45,439 nt of DNA from Verrucomicrobiota bacterium. GTDB lineage: Bacteria > Verrucomicrobiota > Verrucomicrobiia > Limisphaerales > J093. The notes below the pieces were generated by a model. It worked only from the letters and a program-made list of their open reading frames with translations. It ran no database searches and was not told where the DNA came from. The DNA is taken from assembly GCA_029556615.1 (NCBI GenBank), contig JAKQDD010000015.1, positions 1 through 45,439 on the forward strand, given 5' to 3'. Shown here in pieces: positions 34,098 through 42,801 of this stretch (positions within the stretch are counted from its first letter, which is position 1; each line of letters opens with the position of its first letter). A program made the position numbers and the translations under genes.

Positions 34098-35672
34098 ATG
34101 ACACGACTTTTTGACTCTCGCCACGGTGCGGGCATCGCCCGCAAGATCCGTGGGTCACTTCTGGCTGCCGGACTCGCCCTGCTCTCGGCCCATGCGCAGG
34201 GGATCGGATGGGAGGAGCTCTGCCGCCTCACCCCGGGCCGTGTCCGGGCCGAGAACGCCCTCTGGATCGAAAACCAACTGTCGTCACGCTTCAACACCTC
34301 GAAGCGGGTGGTCGTCGCTGACCTGTCGGGACCGGCTGTGATCACCATGGTTCACTTCGCCATGCCCCAGAGTCACTTCGGCAATCCTGTGCAATTGCTG
34401 GGCCGCGAACTTCTCCTGCGGGCCTTTTGGGATGGTGAAGAAACCCCGAGCGTCGAGGTGCCGCTCGTCGATTTCTTCTGCGATCCGAACGGCCTTCGCG
34501 AGGAAGTCAACACCGCGTTGGTCAACAAGCGCCGGGGCTACAACGCCTACTTCCCCATGCCGTTCCGCAAGTCCGCGCGGATCGAACTCGTCTACGACGG
34601 GCCCGTCGATCCCGGGGACGCCCTGTGGCGTCTCATGCCCTGCTACTCCTATGTGATGTATCGCACCGTCGATGCCATTCCGGCCGATTCCGGCAACTTC
34701 CACGCAAGTTGGCGCCAGGAAGCCCTCCTCCTCGGAACGCGCGACTACCTCGCCCTCGACGCCCGGGGCCAAGGCAAGTTCGTGGGCTGGAACGTCACGA
34801 TGCGCCTCCCCGGACGCGAGAGCTACCCGGTCGACCAGAACGAGAAGTTCTACGTCGACGGCGAGCCGCAGCCGGCCGTCGAGTTCCAGGGCATCGAGGA
34901 CTCGTTCGGGTTCAGCTGGGGCTTCCCTGCCACAGAGAGCCAATTCCCCCTGACCGGTTTCTACCGCTTCATGAAGGGAGCCATGGGCTACCGGTTCTTC
35001 GTCCCCGACGCCATCAGCTTCGGCGAGTCCCTGCGCGTCAGCATCGGCTTCGGCGCCAACGAGGATCCGATGTTCCGCCGCGAATACTCGAAACGGGGGA
35101 ACACGATGCAGTTCTCGAGCACGGTCTACTGGTATCAGACCGAGCCGCATGCGCCCTTCCCGCCGCTGCTCCCCGCGGTGGAGCGCGCCCCGGCACCCGA
35201 GCTGGCCTTCTGGCCCGACCAGGAGACGCTCCCGGCCGCCGACGAGCTGCGCGCCCGCCACGTCAGGCTCCACATGCGCTGCGGCCGGCCAACCAACGAG
35301 GTCCTCTTCGCCGAGCCAGGCTACGGCGCACGCTCCATCGCGGGTTACTCCTGGAACGGATGGGGACTCCCGGTCTCCCATTGCCGCGCCGGCGACGACG
35401 CCGTCGAAGTCGAGTTGACCGTCCCGGCCCGCGAACAGGGCAGGGTCCGCGTCTTTGTGGTCGACCCCGACCGCTTCGGCGGCGGGCGCCGGCAAACCGT
35501 CTCCATCGCCGGCCACGCGACCCGGGTCGAGGACTTCGTCGAAGGCCTTTGGATCGAGCAAGAGCTCCGCCCCGAGGAGACCGCCGAAGGCCGGCTGACC
35601 GTGCGCGCCGTGAACCACCAGCCTGGTTCGAACGCCACCCTCTCGATCCTCGAGTGGGTGCGCCAACCGTGA
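34098..35672 (+). CDS. Secreted GH172 (DUF2961) glycoside hydrolase
   Basis: The 524-residue protein has a signal peptide (about 1-34, SLLAAGLALLSAHAQG). The DUF2961 double jelly-roll layout follows: SSRFNTSKRVVVADLSGPAV, VDFFCDPNG, NKRRGYNAYFPMPFRKSARI, FHASWRQE and GTEDSFGFSWGFP-like GIEDSFGFSWGFPATE. DUF2961 was reclassified as GH172, active on fructofuranose dianhydrides and on D-arabinofuranose glycans. The exact substrate is open; the next gene encodes an arabinofuranosidase-like enzyme, which points to arabinan-type sugars. The start at ATG 34098 gives the best signal peptide. Confidence 0.85.
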   Translation: MTRLFDSRHGAGIARKIRGSLLAAGLALLSAHAQGIGWEELCRLTPGRVRAENALWIENQLSSRFNTSKRVVVADLSGPAVITMVHFAMPQSHFGNPVQLLGRELLLRAFWDGEETPSVEVPLVDFFCDPNGLREEVNTALVNKRRGYNAYFPMPFRKSARIELVYDGPVDPGDALWRLMPCYSYVMYRTVDAIPADSGNFHASWRQEALLLGTRDYLALDARGQGKFVGWNVTMRLPGRESYPVDQNEKFYVDGEPQPAVEFQGIEDSFGFSWGFPATESQFPLTGFYRFMKGAMGYRFFVPDAISFGESLRVSIGFGANEDPMFRREYSKRGNTMQFSSTVYWYQTEPHAPFPPLLPAVERAPAPELAFWPDQETLPAADELRARHVRLHMRCGRPTNEVLFAEPGYGARSIAGYSWNGWGLPVSHCRAGDDAVEVELTVPAREQGRVRVFVVDPDRFGGGRRQTVSIAGHATRVEDFVEGLWIEQELRPEETAEGRLTVRAVNHQPGSNATLSILEWVRQP

Positions 35673-35734
35673 CTCTCTGCCCCCCCCCCCAACCGTCATC
35701 ACCATCCCGCCTGGAACATCCGCTTTCCACTGCA

Positions 35735-37906
35735 ATGCCCAAACGCCGCAAATCCTGCCTTCGCCTCGCGGTGTTTCTGTTCCTCCAGTTCGCCGCCCAG
35801 CGGGGCTTGGCCCAGGCGGATTTGCCGATCTACGCCGACAAGCTGCTGAACGGTTTCCAGGACTGGAGCTGGGCATCGCACAGCCTCGCCAACACGACGC
35901 CCGTCAAGACCGGGAGTCGCTCGATCCGCGTCAGCGACTCGGCCTGGACCGCGGTCTCCTTCTGGCATGGGGACTTCAGCACGGCGCCCTACACCAACCT
36001 CACGTTCTGGGCGCACGGCGGCACCAGCGGCGGACAGAGACTCCAGATCACCGTCACCTATGGCCCCTCGGACATCCAGGGGACCACCGTGTTGCTGCCC
36101 AGCGCGCTCCCGGCCGGCAGCTGGCGCCAGTACATCCTCTCCTTGAAATCCCTCGGCGTGGCCAACCGCCCGGATGTCAACCGGATCAGCGTTCAGCTGA
36201 CCTCCTTCGGCACCGCGGGGACGTTCTACTTGGATGATCTTGCGCTGACGGCGGCGCCGGCGCCTGCACGGGTTCACGTGGGCGTCAAGGCCACGAATGC
36301 GCTGCGTACCGCGGACCGCCGCTGGTTTGGCCTGAACACGGCTATCTGGGATGGCGACTTTGACACCGCCTCGACCTCGAACGCGATCCGGGATCTGGGC
36401 TGCCAGGTGCTCCGTTTCCCTGGCGGATCGTTGTCCGACGAGTACCATTGGGCCACCGGCAGGTCGCTGAACAACACCTGGTCCTGGGTCACGTCCTGGG
36501 CCGAGTTCATGCGCATGGCCACCAACACCGCGCAGCAGGCTTTCATCACCGTCAACTACGGCACCGGATCGAGCAACGAAGCTGCAGCGTGGGTCAGGTC
36601 CGCCAACGTCACCAACCGGTGCGGGTTCAAGTACTGGGAAATCGGCAATGAATGCTACGGCTCCTGGGAGACGGACTCGAACAGCCCGCCCCACGACCCC
36701 TACACGTACGCGGTCCGAGTCGCCGGCTACATGGCGCTGATGAAGGCTGCCGACGCGTCCATCAAGTTGGGTGTGGTGGCGGCGCCGGGCGAAAACAGTT
36801 ACTCAAACAACGCCGCGCACCCTGCGCTGAACCCCCGCACCGGCACGCTGCATTGGGGTTGGACACCCGTGATGCTCTCCACCCTCAAGAGCCTCGGGGT
36901 GACACCGGACTTTCTCGTGCATCATTTCTATCCCCAGTACACCGCCACCGAGAGCGATCCCCTCCTGCTGCAGGCGTCATCGAACTGGGCAGAGGATGCC
37001 GCCGACTTGCGGCAACAGCTCGCCGACTACCTCGGATCCGCGGGCGCCCAGGTCGAATTGCTGGTCACCGAGAATAACAGCAACGCCGGCCGCCAAGGCC
37101 GGCAATCCACGAGCATCGTCAACGCCCTTTACCTCGCCGACAGCCTCGCCTCGCTCATGAAGACGGAGTTCAACAGCTTCGTCTGGTGGGATCTGCGCAA
37201 CAGCCCGGACACCACGGGCAACTTCGACTCCTCCTTGTACGGCTGGCGCACGACCGGTGATCTCGGCATCATGCCGCCGGGGACAGCGGCGAAATACCCG
37301 ACCTATTGCGCTCTCAAACTCATGCAATACCTGGTTCGCGCAGGCGACACCGTCCTCGCAGCCACCAGCGACTTCCCCCTCCTGTCCGCCTACGCCGGCC
37401 TCCAGACCGGAGGCGCCCTGACCCTCCTTGTCATCAACAAGGACCCCACCACGACGCTTGCCACGGAAATCGCCCTCTCCGATTTCACCCCCCGAACCCC
37501 CGCCACGGTCCTGTCCTACGGGATCCCGCAGGATGAAGCTGTCCGCACCAACGGCCCGGCCGCCCTGCGCGACCTCCAGACCAACACCGTCGCCGTCAGC
37601 GCCCTCTTCACCCACACGTTCCCGCCCTACTCTCTCACCTTGTTCGTCTTCACACCGAGCGACCCCTTACCGCTCGTGGTCCCGGTCTTCGCGGATCATG
37701 GCGTGTCACCCACGCCCGAAGGATGGCAGTTGAGCTTCAGCGCCCAGGCAGGACAGACTTTCAGGCTCCTCGTCACCGACGATCTGACCCTTCCTTCGGA
37801 CCAGTGGACGGTGATTGCCCGCGGTACCTTCGGGTCCGGCCCGACGACCCTCACGGATTCCGTGACCGGCTTCTCCTTGCGGTTCTATCGGATCGCATCG
37901 CCGTAG
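35735..37906 (+). CDS. Secreted alpha-L-arabinofuranosidase-like GH (clan A), GH51-type
   Basis: The 723-residue protein has a signal peptide (about 1-27), a carbohydrate-binding-like beta domain (about 30-175), a (beta/alpha)8 catalytic domain (about 185-500), a beta-sandwich and a short C-terminal domain (FRLLVTDDLT...FYRIASP). The likely acid/base is Glu306 in YWEIGNECYG, the typical N-E pair of clan GH-A. The likely nucleophile is Glu446 in LLVTENNSN. GH51 is the best guess, with GH39 or another clan A family as alternatives. It should release terminal arabinofuranose from pectin side chains or arabinoxylan. Its position after GH172 suggests a shared substrate. Confidence 0.75.
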   Translation: MPKRRKSCLRLAVFLFLQFAAQRGLAQADLPIYADKLLNGFQDWSWASHSLANTTPVKTGSRSIRVSDSAWTAVSFWHGDFSTAPYTNLTFWAHGGTSGGQRLQITVTYGPSDIQGTTVLLPSALPAGSWRQYILSLKSLGVANRPDVNRISVQLTSFGTAGTFYLDDLALTAAPAPARVHVGVKATNALRTADRRWFGLNTAIWDGDFDTASTSNAIRDLGCQVLRFPGGSLSDEYHWATGRSLNNTWSWVTSWAEFMRMATNTAQQAFITVNYGTGSSNEAAAWVRSANVTNRCGFKYWEIGNECYGSWETDSNSPPHDPYTYAVRVAGYMALMKAADASIKLGVVAAPGENSYSNNAAHPALNPRTGTLHWGWTPVMLSTLKSLGVTPDFLVHHFYPQYTATESDPLLLQASSNWAEDAADLRQQLADYLGSAGAQVELLVTENNSNAGRQGRQSTSIVNALYLADSLASLMKTEFNSFVWWDLRNSPDTTGNFDSSLYGWRTTGDLGIMPPGTAAKYPTYCALKLMQYLVRAGDTVLAATSDFPLLSAYAGLQTGGALTLLVINKDPTTTLATEIALSDFTPRTPATVLSYGIPQDEAVRTNGPAALRDLQTNTVAVSALFTHTFPPYSLTLFVFTPSDPLPLVVPVFADHGVSPTPEGWQLSFSAQAGQTFRLLVTDDLTLPSDQWTVIARGTFGSGPTTLTDSVTGFSLRFYRIASP

Positions 37907-38084
37907 CACACCGGCCTGCGAGCAGGCACGCCCTACTCACCTGGACCCCGAACGGTCCGGCAGGGCATGACACCCGCCTCCGCTGAAGCTGCGGCGGGAC
38001 AAGTCGGCAGGGCAAGGCGGTGAGCCGCTCCGGCACGCCAGCGCCCCGGATCCTCGCCTAACCCAAAGCCATGAAATATGCCGG

Positions 38085-38265
38085 CTAGAGTCCTCGACTT
38101 GTGGAATATGGGGTCAACAAGTCAAGTTCGGTCCCTGCCGTTCCCAACCCGCCCCCCCGCCTCCGACGACTCTACGTTAGCGAGGCGCAGGAGAGAGGGT
38201 CCGAATAGGCAGTGGTGTTTCATGGAATCGCTGTCTGGGATTGGTCTGAGGCAGCGCCTCGCCAG
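38085..38265 (-). repeat. Dispersed bipartite repeat, copy 5 (full, inverted)
   Basis: On the minus strand it reads CTGGCGAGGCGCTGCCTC, ATGAAACACCACTGCC, GCGCCTCGCTAACGTAGAGTCGTC, CTTGACTTGTTGACCCCATA and AAGTCGAGGACTCTAG. Its two modules match those of the copy at 42550. The junction differs from the others by GTCGTC for GTCCTC and by an extra G-rich run. Confidence 0.9.
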
Positions 38266-38303
38266 GGATTGGAGGGGATGGGCCCGCCCTGGGGGCGGGC
38301 TTC

Positions 38304-38393
38304 CAAATCCGCGAGAACCCCGCACTGGGCGTCTCAAGGCGCTTGGTCCAGCCCAGGAGGTTGAGCCGCAAGAGGCGCTTGCTCGCGGATTTG
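38304..38393. repeat. 12-bp inverted repeat around a GC-rich spacer
   Basis: CAAATCCGCGAG (38304-38315) and CTCGCGGATTTG (38382-38393) are perfect complements around a 66-bp spacer. They lie just upstream of the sugar porter gene and can form a long hairpin, either an operator-like element or a further repeat family. Confidence 0.55.
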
Positions 38394-38454
38394 GGGGCGC
38401 TCGAACCGCTGGACGGGGACGGGGTTCCGGGGTAAGCATCGGGGCCGCAGATCC

Positions 38455-39873
38455 ATGATGGTCACCTCTTCAGCTTCCTCCGGACCGGCGTCGGACCACA
38501 TCCATGTGGCCTACGTATGGCTGATCTCGGTCATTGCCGCCCTGGGCGGCCTGTTGTTCGGTTACGACTGGGTGGTCGTGGGCGGTGCGAAGCCGTTCTT
38601 CGAACGCTACTTCGAGCTGGCGGATCCGGTGTCGAGGGGCTGGGCCAACAGTTGCGCCCTCGTCGGCTGCCTCATCGGCGCGCTGATCGCGGGCGGGCTG
38701 AGCGACCGGTTTGGCCGGAAACGGCTGTTGCTGTTTGCTGCCTGCCTGTTTGCGGTCACGTCCCTGGGGAACGCCTCGGCCGGGACCTTCCCGGTGTTCG
38801 TGGCATGGCGGATCCTGGGGGGGGTGGCGATCGGGCTGGCGTCGAATCTGTCGCCGATGTACATCGCGGAGGTGGCTCCGGCCTCGATGCGGGGCCTCCT
38901 GGTCTCCGTGAATCAGCTCACCATTGTGCTCGGCATTCTCCTCGCCCAATACATCAACTGGCGGATCGCGCGGAACCTGCCGGCCGGCTCGACCGACGAG
39001 TTCATCCGCGCGTCGTGGTACGGCCAATCGGCCTGGCGCTGGATGTTCGGGCTGACGGCGGTTCCCTCCCTGCTGTTTGTGGCGGGGATGTTCCTGGTGC
39101 CGGAGAGCCCGCGCTGGCTGGCCAAGAACGGCCGGCGCGAGAGGGCGCGGGCGGTGCTCGGGCGGATTGGCGGCGAGGCCTACGCGGCGGCGGCGCTGGG
39201 GGACATCGAGTCCACCCTGCGGCACGAGACCGCCCGGGTGAACTTCCGCGACCTGCTCGATCCCCGGATGAAACGCGTCCTCGTGCTGGGCGTCACCCTG
39301 GCCGTTTTCCAGCAATGGTGCGGGATCAACGTGATCTTCAACTACGCGGAGGAGATCTTCCGCGCCGCCGGGTATGACATTTCGGACGTGCTGAAGAACA
39401 TTGCCTGGACGGGGTCGGTGAACCTGGCGTTCACGTTCGTGGCGCTGGGGGTGGTGGACCGCGGGGGACGGCGGCCGTTGATGCTGCTGGGGGCGGCGGG
39501 GCTGGCGGCGATCTACGGCGCCCTGGGATTGTGCTATCACTTTGGGGTGCAAGGGCGCCCGCTGCTGCTGCTGGTGCTGGCGGCGATCGGCTGCTACGCA
39601 ATGTCGCTCGCCCCGGTCACCTGGGTCGTCATCTCGGAGATCTTCCCCAACCGGATCCGGGGCGCTGCGATGTCCGTGGCGGTCATGTCCCTTTGGATCG
39701 CGTGCTTTGTCTTGACCATCACGTTCCCGGTCCTGAACGGCGCGCTCGGCCCGGCCGGCACGTTCTGGCTCTACGCCGCGATCTGCGTGGCGGGGTTTCT
39801 CTTCATCCGTGCGCGCTTGCCGGAAACCAAGGGCAAGACCCTGGAAGCCATCGAACGCGAACTGGTCGACTAA
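38455..39873 (+). CDS. Sugar porter (MFS, SP family)
   Basis: The 472-residue protein has 12 membrane segments. Family signatures are GGLSDRFGRKR (motif A), PESPRWLAKNGR after segment 6 and PETKGKTLEAIE at the C-terminus. The start is ATG 38455 (or 38458). SP members take up pentoses or hexoses by proton symport or facilitation. With the arabinan-active enzymes upstream, arabinose, galactose or another pectin sugar is likely. The stop is 9 bp before the -35 of the aminomutase gene. Confidence 0.92.
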   Translation: MMVTSSASSGPASDHIHVAYVWLISVIAALGGLLFGYDWVVVGGAKPFFERYFELADPVSRGWANSCALVGCLIGALIAGGLSDRFGRKRLLLFAACLFAVTSLGNASAGTFPVFVAWRILGGVAIGLASNLSPMYIAEVAPASMRGLLVSVNQLTIVLGILLAQYINWRIARNLPAGSTDEFIRASWYGQSAWRWMFGLTAVPSLLFVAGMFLVPESPRWLAKNGRRERARAVLGRIGGEAYAAAALGDIESTLRHETARVNFRDLLDPRMKRVLVLGVTLAVFQQWCGINVIFNYAEEIFRAAGYDISDVLKNIAWTGSVNLAFTFVALGVVDRGGRRPLMLLGAAGLAAIYGALGLCYHFGVQGRPLLLLVLAAIGCYAMSLAPVTWVVISEIFPNRIRGAAMSVAVMSLWIACFVLTITFPVLNGALGPAGTFWLYAAICVAGFLFIRARLPETKGKTLEAIERELVD

Positions 39874-39882
39874 GGGGGCGCC

Positions 39883-39910
39883 TTGACACGTGCACCTTCG
39901 CTTCTATAGT
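39883..39910 (+). promoter_or_regulatory. Near-consensus sigma70-type promoter for the aminomutase gene
   Basis: TTGACA (39883-39888) and TATAGT (39905-39910) are 16 bp apart. Expected initiation would be about 39917, only two bases before ATG 39919, so the transcript would be leaderless or nearly so. No Shine-Dalgarno lies in this 45-bp gap. Confidence 0.7.
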
Positions 39911-39918
39911 GCGCGACC

Positions 39919-41142
39919 ATGTCGGCAACTCATGTGGCGGCGGCGCAGGGCGGCGGGCAAATGCCCGGGGCGCCTGGGGAATCGCTGAAGGCCTTTCGTT
40001 CACCGGGGCGGGGCCCCTGGAAGGGCGCATCGGAGGAAGAGTGGAACAACTGGCGCTGGCATCTCCAACACCGCGTCACAACCCTCGCCCAGCTCGAGCG
40101 CCTGCTGCCGAGCCTCTCCGCGGAGGAGCGGGCCGGGACCCAACTCGCCGGCAGCAAGCTGTCCCTGGCGATCACACCCTATTTCTTCAACCTGATTGAC
40201 CCCGACGACGAGCGGTGCCCGATCCGGCTCCAGGTGATCCCGCGCCTCGAAGAGACGATCGTGGCGCCCCGGGAGACCACGGACCCGTGCCATGAGGAGG
40301 CGCATTCCCCGGTGCCGGGTCTCGTGCACCGCTATCCCGACCGGGTGTTGATGCTGGTGACGGACCGGTGCGCCGCCTACTGCCGCTACTGCACCCGGTC
40401 GCGACTGGTGAGCAACGCCAGCGGCTACGGGTTCCATCCCGACGTCGACCGGCAGCTCGATTACATCGCGCGCAATCCCCAGGTGCGCGATGTCCTCCTC
40501 AGCGGCGGCGATCCGCTCCTGCTCAGCGACCACCGGCTCGAGACCTTGCTCGGCCGGTTGCGGGCGATCCCGCATGTCGAACTGCTGAGGATCGGAACCC
40601 GGATACCCATCTTCCTGCCGCAACGCATTACTCCTGAGCTTTGTGCCATGCTGCGGCGGTATCATCCGCTCTTCCTCAGCCTCCATTCCAATCACCCGCG
40701 CGAGCTGACCATCGAGGTCCGCGAAGCCCTGGGCCGTCTTGCGGATGCGGGCATTCCGATGGGCAACCAGACGGTGCTGCTCCGTGATGTCAATGACAGC
40801 GCCGAGATCATGAAGGCGCACCTGCAGAAGCTGCTCCTCTGCCGCGTCCGCCCCTACTACCTTTACCAATGCGATCTCATCGCCGGGTCCGCCCACCTCC
40901 GGACCAGCGTCCGGCGCGGACTCGAGATCATGGAGACACTCCAGGGGCACACGTCCGGCTACGCTCTGCCCACCTACGCGATCGATGTGCCGGGAGGCGG
41001 CGGCAAGGTGCCGGTGAGCCCCGAGTACATCCTCAGCCGCGACAAGAACCGCGTCGTGCTTCGGAACTACGAAGGAAGCGTCTTCGAGTACCCCGAGGCG
41101 ATGGACGGCCCCCCGCCCGTCAAGGCGCCGCCGCCGGCGTAG
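39919..41142 (+). CDS. kamA: L-lysine 2,3-aminomutase (radical SAM, KamA family)
   Basis: The 407-residue protein has the radical-SAM cluster motif CAAYCRYCTR (Cys151, Cys155, Cys158), SGGDPLLLSD, and the PLP lysine in VPGGGGKVPVSPEY (Lys363). Lysine-contacting acids of the characterised clostridial enzyme are kept: YQCDLIAG (Asp319) and AIDVPGGG (Asp356). Glutamate mutases lack these, so L-lysine is the likely substrate and beta-lysine the product. The use may be the osmolyte N-epsilon-acetyl-beta-lysine, lysine breakdown, or EF-P modification (EpmB-like members); the last is less likely because EpmB proteins are shorter. The 3' end overlaps the convergent Crp gene by 23 bp. Confidence 0.9.
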   Translation: MSATHVAAAQGGGQMPGAPGESLKAFRSPGRGPWKGASEEEWNNWRWHLQHRVTTLAQLERLLPSLSAEERAGTQLAGSKLSLAITPYFFNLIDPDDERCPIRLQVIPRLEETIVAPRETTDPCHEEAHSPVPGLVHRYPDRVLMLVTDRCAAYCRYCTRSRLVSNASGYGFHPDVDRQLDYIARNPQVRDVLLSGGDPLLLSDHRLETLLGRLRAIPHVELLRIGTRIPIFLPQRITPELCAMLRRYHPLFLSLHSNHPRELTIEVREALGRLADAGIPMGNQTVLLRDVNDSAEIMKAHLQKLLLCRVRPYYLYQCDLIAGSAHLRTSVRRGLEIMETLQGHTSGYALPTYAIDVPGGGGKVPVSPEYILSRDKNRVVLRNYEGSVFEYPEAMDGPPPVKAPPPA

Positions 41143-41923
41143 GCGCACCCCGGCGGCGCTGCCGACTCGAAGGCCTCGGACGCGAGGCGGCCGAGGATCG
41201 GCCATCCAGCCACTCCCGCAGCACCGCCCTCAGCCGGGCGGGGGACAGCACCGTCACGCTCCGACGCTGGACGCGGATCAGCCCCTGCGCCCGGAAGCGG
41301 GCCAGGGTCCGAGACAACGTCTCGCTCACGGTTCCCAGCTCGGCCGCCAGCACCTGCTTGGCCATCGGCAACTCGATCGTCACCGGCACGGTCGCGTCCG
41401 GGTCGGGGCACCGCCGCATGAACCAGTGCCCGAGCCGGGTCTCGACGTCCTTCATGGTCAGGTCGTCAAGGCGTGCGACCAGCGCCCTTAGCCGCAGGCC
41501 CATCAGCGCCAGCATCCGCAGGGCCAGCTCCGGATGCCCCCGCACCAGGGCGATGAACTCGGTCCGCTGCACCAGCAGCACCTGGCTCGAGTCGAGCGCC
41601 CGCGCGTCTGCCGGATAGCCCGCGTCAGTCGCCAGGGTGGCTTCGGCAAACGACTCCCCCGCCCGAAACACGTGGATCACCTGTTCCTTGCCCGTGGCAC
41701 TCACCCGGTGGATGTTGATGGTTCCCTGCTGCACCACGTAGAAACCGCGGGACGGTTCCCCCTCGCGAAACAGGTAATCGCCCCGGGCCAGCGTCCGCGG
41801 ACGGCTGATCGCCGCCACCGCCCGCAGGTCCTCCGGCGGCAGGCCGGCGAACAAGGGACAGGTCCGCAGCGTCTGCACGATTGCCGCCTGTCGGAGCTCG
41901 CCAAGTGCCGGGGCCGTCCTCAT
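41120..41923 (-). CDS. Crp/Fnr-family transcription regulator
   Basis: The 267-residue protein has a cyclic-nucleotide-type sensory domain (about 20-135, with FREGEPSRGFYVVQQGTINI), a dimer helix, and a Crp-type HTH (about 165-235). The recognition helix VSETLSRTLARF has the Glu-x-x-Ser-Arg pattern of Fnr/Anr/Dnr, which bind TTGAT-type half sites. Only one Cys (RTCPLF) is near the N-terminus, so a 4Fe-4S oxygen sensor is unlikely and a Dnr-like haem or NO sensor is possible. Residues 240-267 are a low-complexity Arg/Pro tail. It lies near cydAB and may control it; I found no TTGAT-N4-ATCAA site by eye. Confidence 0.88.
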   Translation of the reverse strand: MRTAPALGELRQAAIVQTLRTCPLFAGLPPEDLRAVAAISRPRTLARGDYLFREGEPSRGFYVVQQGTINIHRVSATGKEQVIHVFRAGESFAEATLATDAGYPADARALDSSQVLLVQRTEFIALVRGHPELALRMLALMGLRLRALVARLDDLTMKDVETRLGHWFMRRCPDPDATVPVTIELPMAKQVLAAELGTVSETLSRTLARFRAQGLIRVQRRSVTVLSPARLRAVLREWLDGRSSAASRPRPSSRQRRRGAPTPAAAP

Positions 41924-41970
41924 TCCTGCGATGCCTGCCCGAAAACGATCGTCCCGTCAAGCGGCGAGCT

Positions 41971-42534
41971 TCAGAGCCTTAGGAAGTTCGCCAGCAGCTC
42001 CCGGCCGTGCTCCGTCAGGATGCTCTCCGGATGGAACTGGACGCCGTGGACCGGCAGCTCCCGGTGCCGGACTCCCATGATCTCGCCCTCGTCGGTCTCG
42101 GCGGCGATTTCGAGGCAGGACGGCATGGACTCGCGCTGGATGACCAGCGAATGATAGCGGGTTGCCTGGAACGGGCTCGGGAGACCGGCGAACACCCCCC
42201 GGCCGTCATGGCGGATTGGCGAGGTCTTGCCGTGCATCATCCGGGTGTGGCGCACAACGCTCGCGCCGAAGACATGCCCGATGCACTGGTGCCCGAGACA
42301 AACCCCGAGGATCGGCACCACGGCGGCGAACGTCCGGATGATGTCGTTCGAAAGACCCGATTCCTTCGGCGAACAGGGCCCCGGCGAGACGAGGATCCGC
42401 TCCGGCCCGAGGGCGCGAATCCGGTCGAGGGTGATCTCGTTGTTCCGGTACACCTCCTGCCGCACCCCCATCTCCCCGAGGTACTGCACGAGGTTGTACG
42501 TGAACGAATCGTAATTGTCGATGACCAGCAACAT
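41971..42534 (-). CDS. trpG: Glutamine amidotransferase subunit of anthranilate or aminodeoxychorismate synthase
   Basis: The 187-residue protein is a class I amidotransferase with catalytic Cys79 ([14 protein letters not shown]), His168 and Glu170 (GVQFHPES). The N-terminus [20 protein letters not shown] is diagnostic for TrpG/PabA. It supplies ammonia to TrpE or PabB, for tryptophan or folate. No trpE or pabB is nearby, so it may serve both. Stand-alone TrpG/PabA cannot be told apart by sequence alone. It lies 47 bp upstream of the Crp gene on the same strand, and its start is 15 bp from repeat copy 6. Confidence 0.88.
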   Translation of the reverse strand: MLLVIDNYDSFTYNLVQYLGEMGVRQEVYRNNEITLDRIRALGPERILVSPGPCSPKESGLSNDIIRTFAAVVPILGVCLGHQCIGHVFGASVVRHTRMMHGKTSPIRHDGRGVFAGLPSPFQATRYHSLVIQRESMPSCLEIAAETDEGEIMGVRHRELPVHGVQFHPESILTEHGRELLANFLRL

Positions 42535-42549
42535 CAGACGCCCTTCAAC

Positions 42550-42729
42550 CTAGCGAGGCGCTGCCTCAGACCAATCCAAGACAGCGATCCCATGAAACAT
42601 CACTGCCTCTTCGGACCCTCTCTCCTGCGCCTCGCTGATGTAGAGTCCTCGACGGAAGGAGAGGAGGCCTGGAACGGCAGGGGCCAAACTTGACCTGTTG
42701 ACTCCATATTCCACAGGCGCGGACTCTAG
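42550..42729 (+). repeat. Dispersed bipartite repeat, copy 6 (full)
   Basis: CTAG-bounded at both ends (42550-42553 and 42726-42729). The 5' arm pair is TAGCGAGGCG with GCGCCTCGCTGA; the 3' arm AGAGTCCTCGAC (42642-42653) faces a mutated partner, CAGGCGCGGACTCTAG. Inside are ATGAAACATCACTGCC and CAAACTTGACCTGTTGACTC. It fills the divergent region between trpG and cydA and ends 72 bp before cydA. Confidence 0.9.
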
Positions 42730-42801
42730 CGCAGGCACCGGGAAAACAAAGTCGAAACCGAACTTGACGGTCGGAGCCAGCCTGCGCAGCCTGTCCGTCC
42801 T

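Larger units (their letters stand above)
37907..38454. other. Intergenic region made of repeats
   Basis: The 548 bp hold a small hairpin (GCCTGCGAGCAGGC, 37914-37927), a diverged relative of the 29-bp repeat (about 37977-38003), the 17-bp sequence shared with 27978-27994, a full inverted copy of the bipartite repeat (38085-38265) and a long inverted pair (38304-38393). No gene is visible. Confidence 0.6.

Noticed and set aside
39874..39918. Lysine riboswitch before the aminomutase gene
   Set aside because: The gap is only 45 bp and is taken up by the -35/-10 promoter; no room for an aptamer.
42641..42693. Promoter inside the 3' module of the repeat (TTGACC...CATATT)
   Set aside because: TTGAC motifs are present but the distance to any -10-like sequence is about 9 bp or less, and the sequence varies between copies.
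42007..42693. Plus-strand frame opposite trpG ending in the repeat
   Set aside because: It is antisense to a clearly conserved TrpG with Cys79/His168/Glu170 and ends in repeat sequence.
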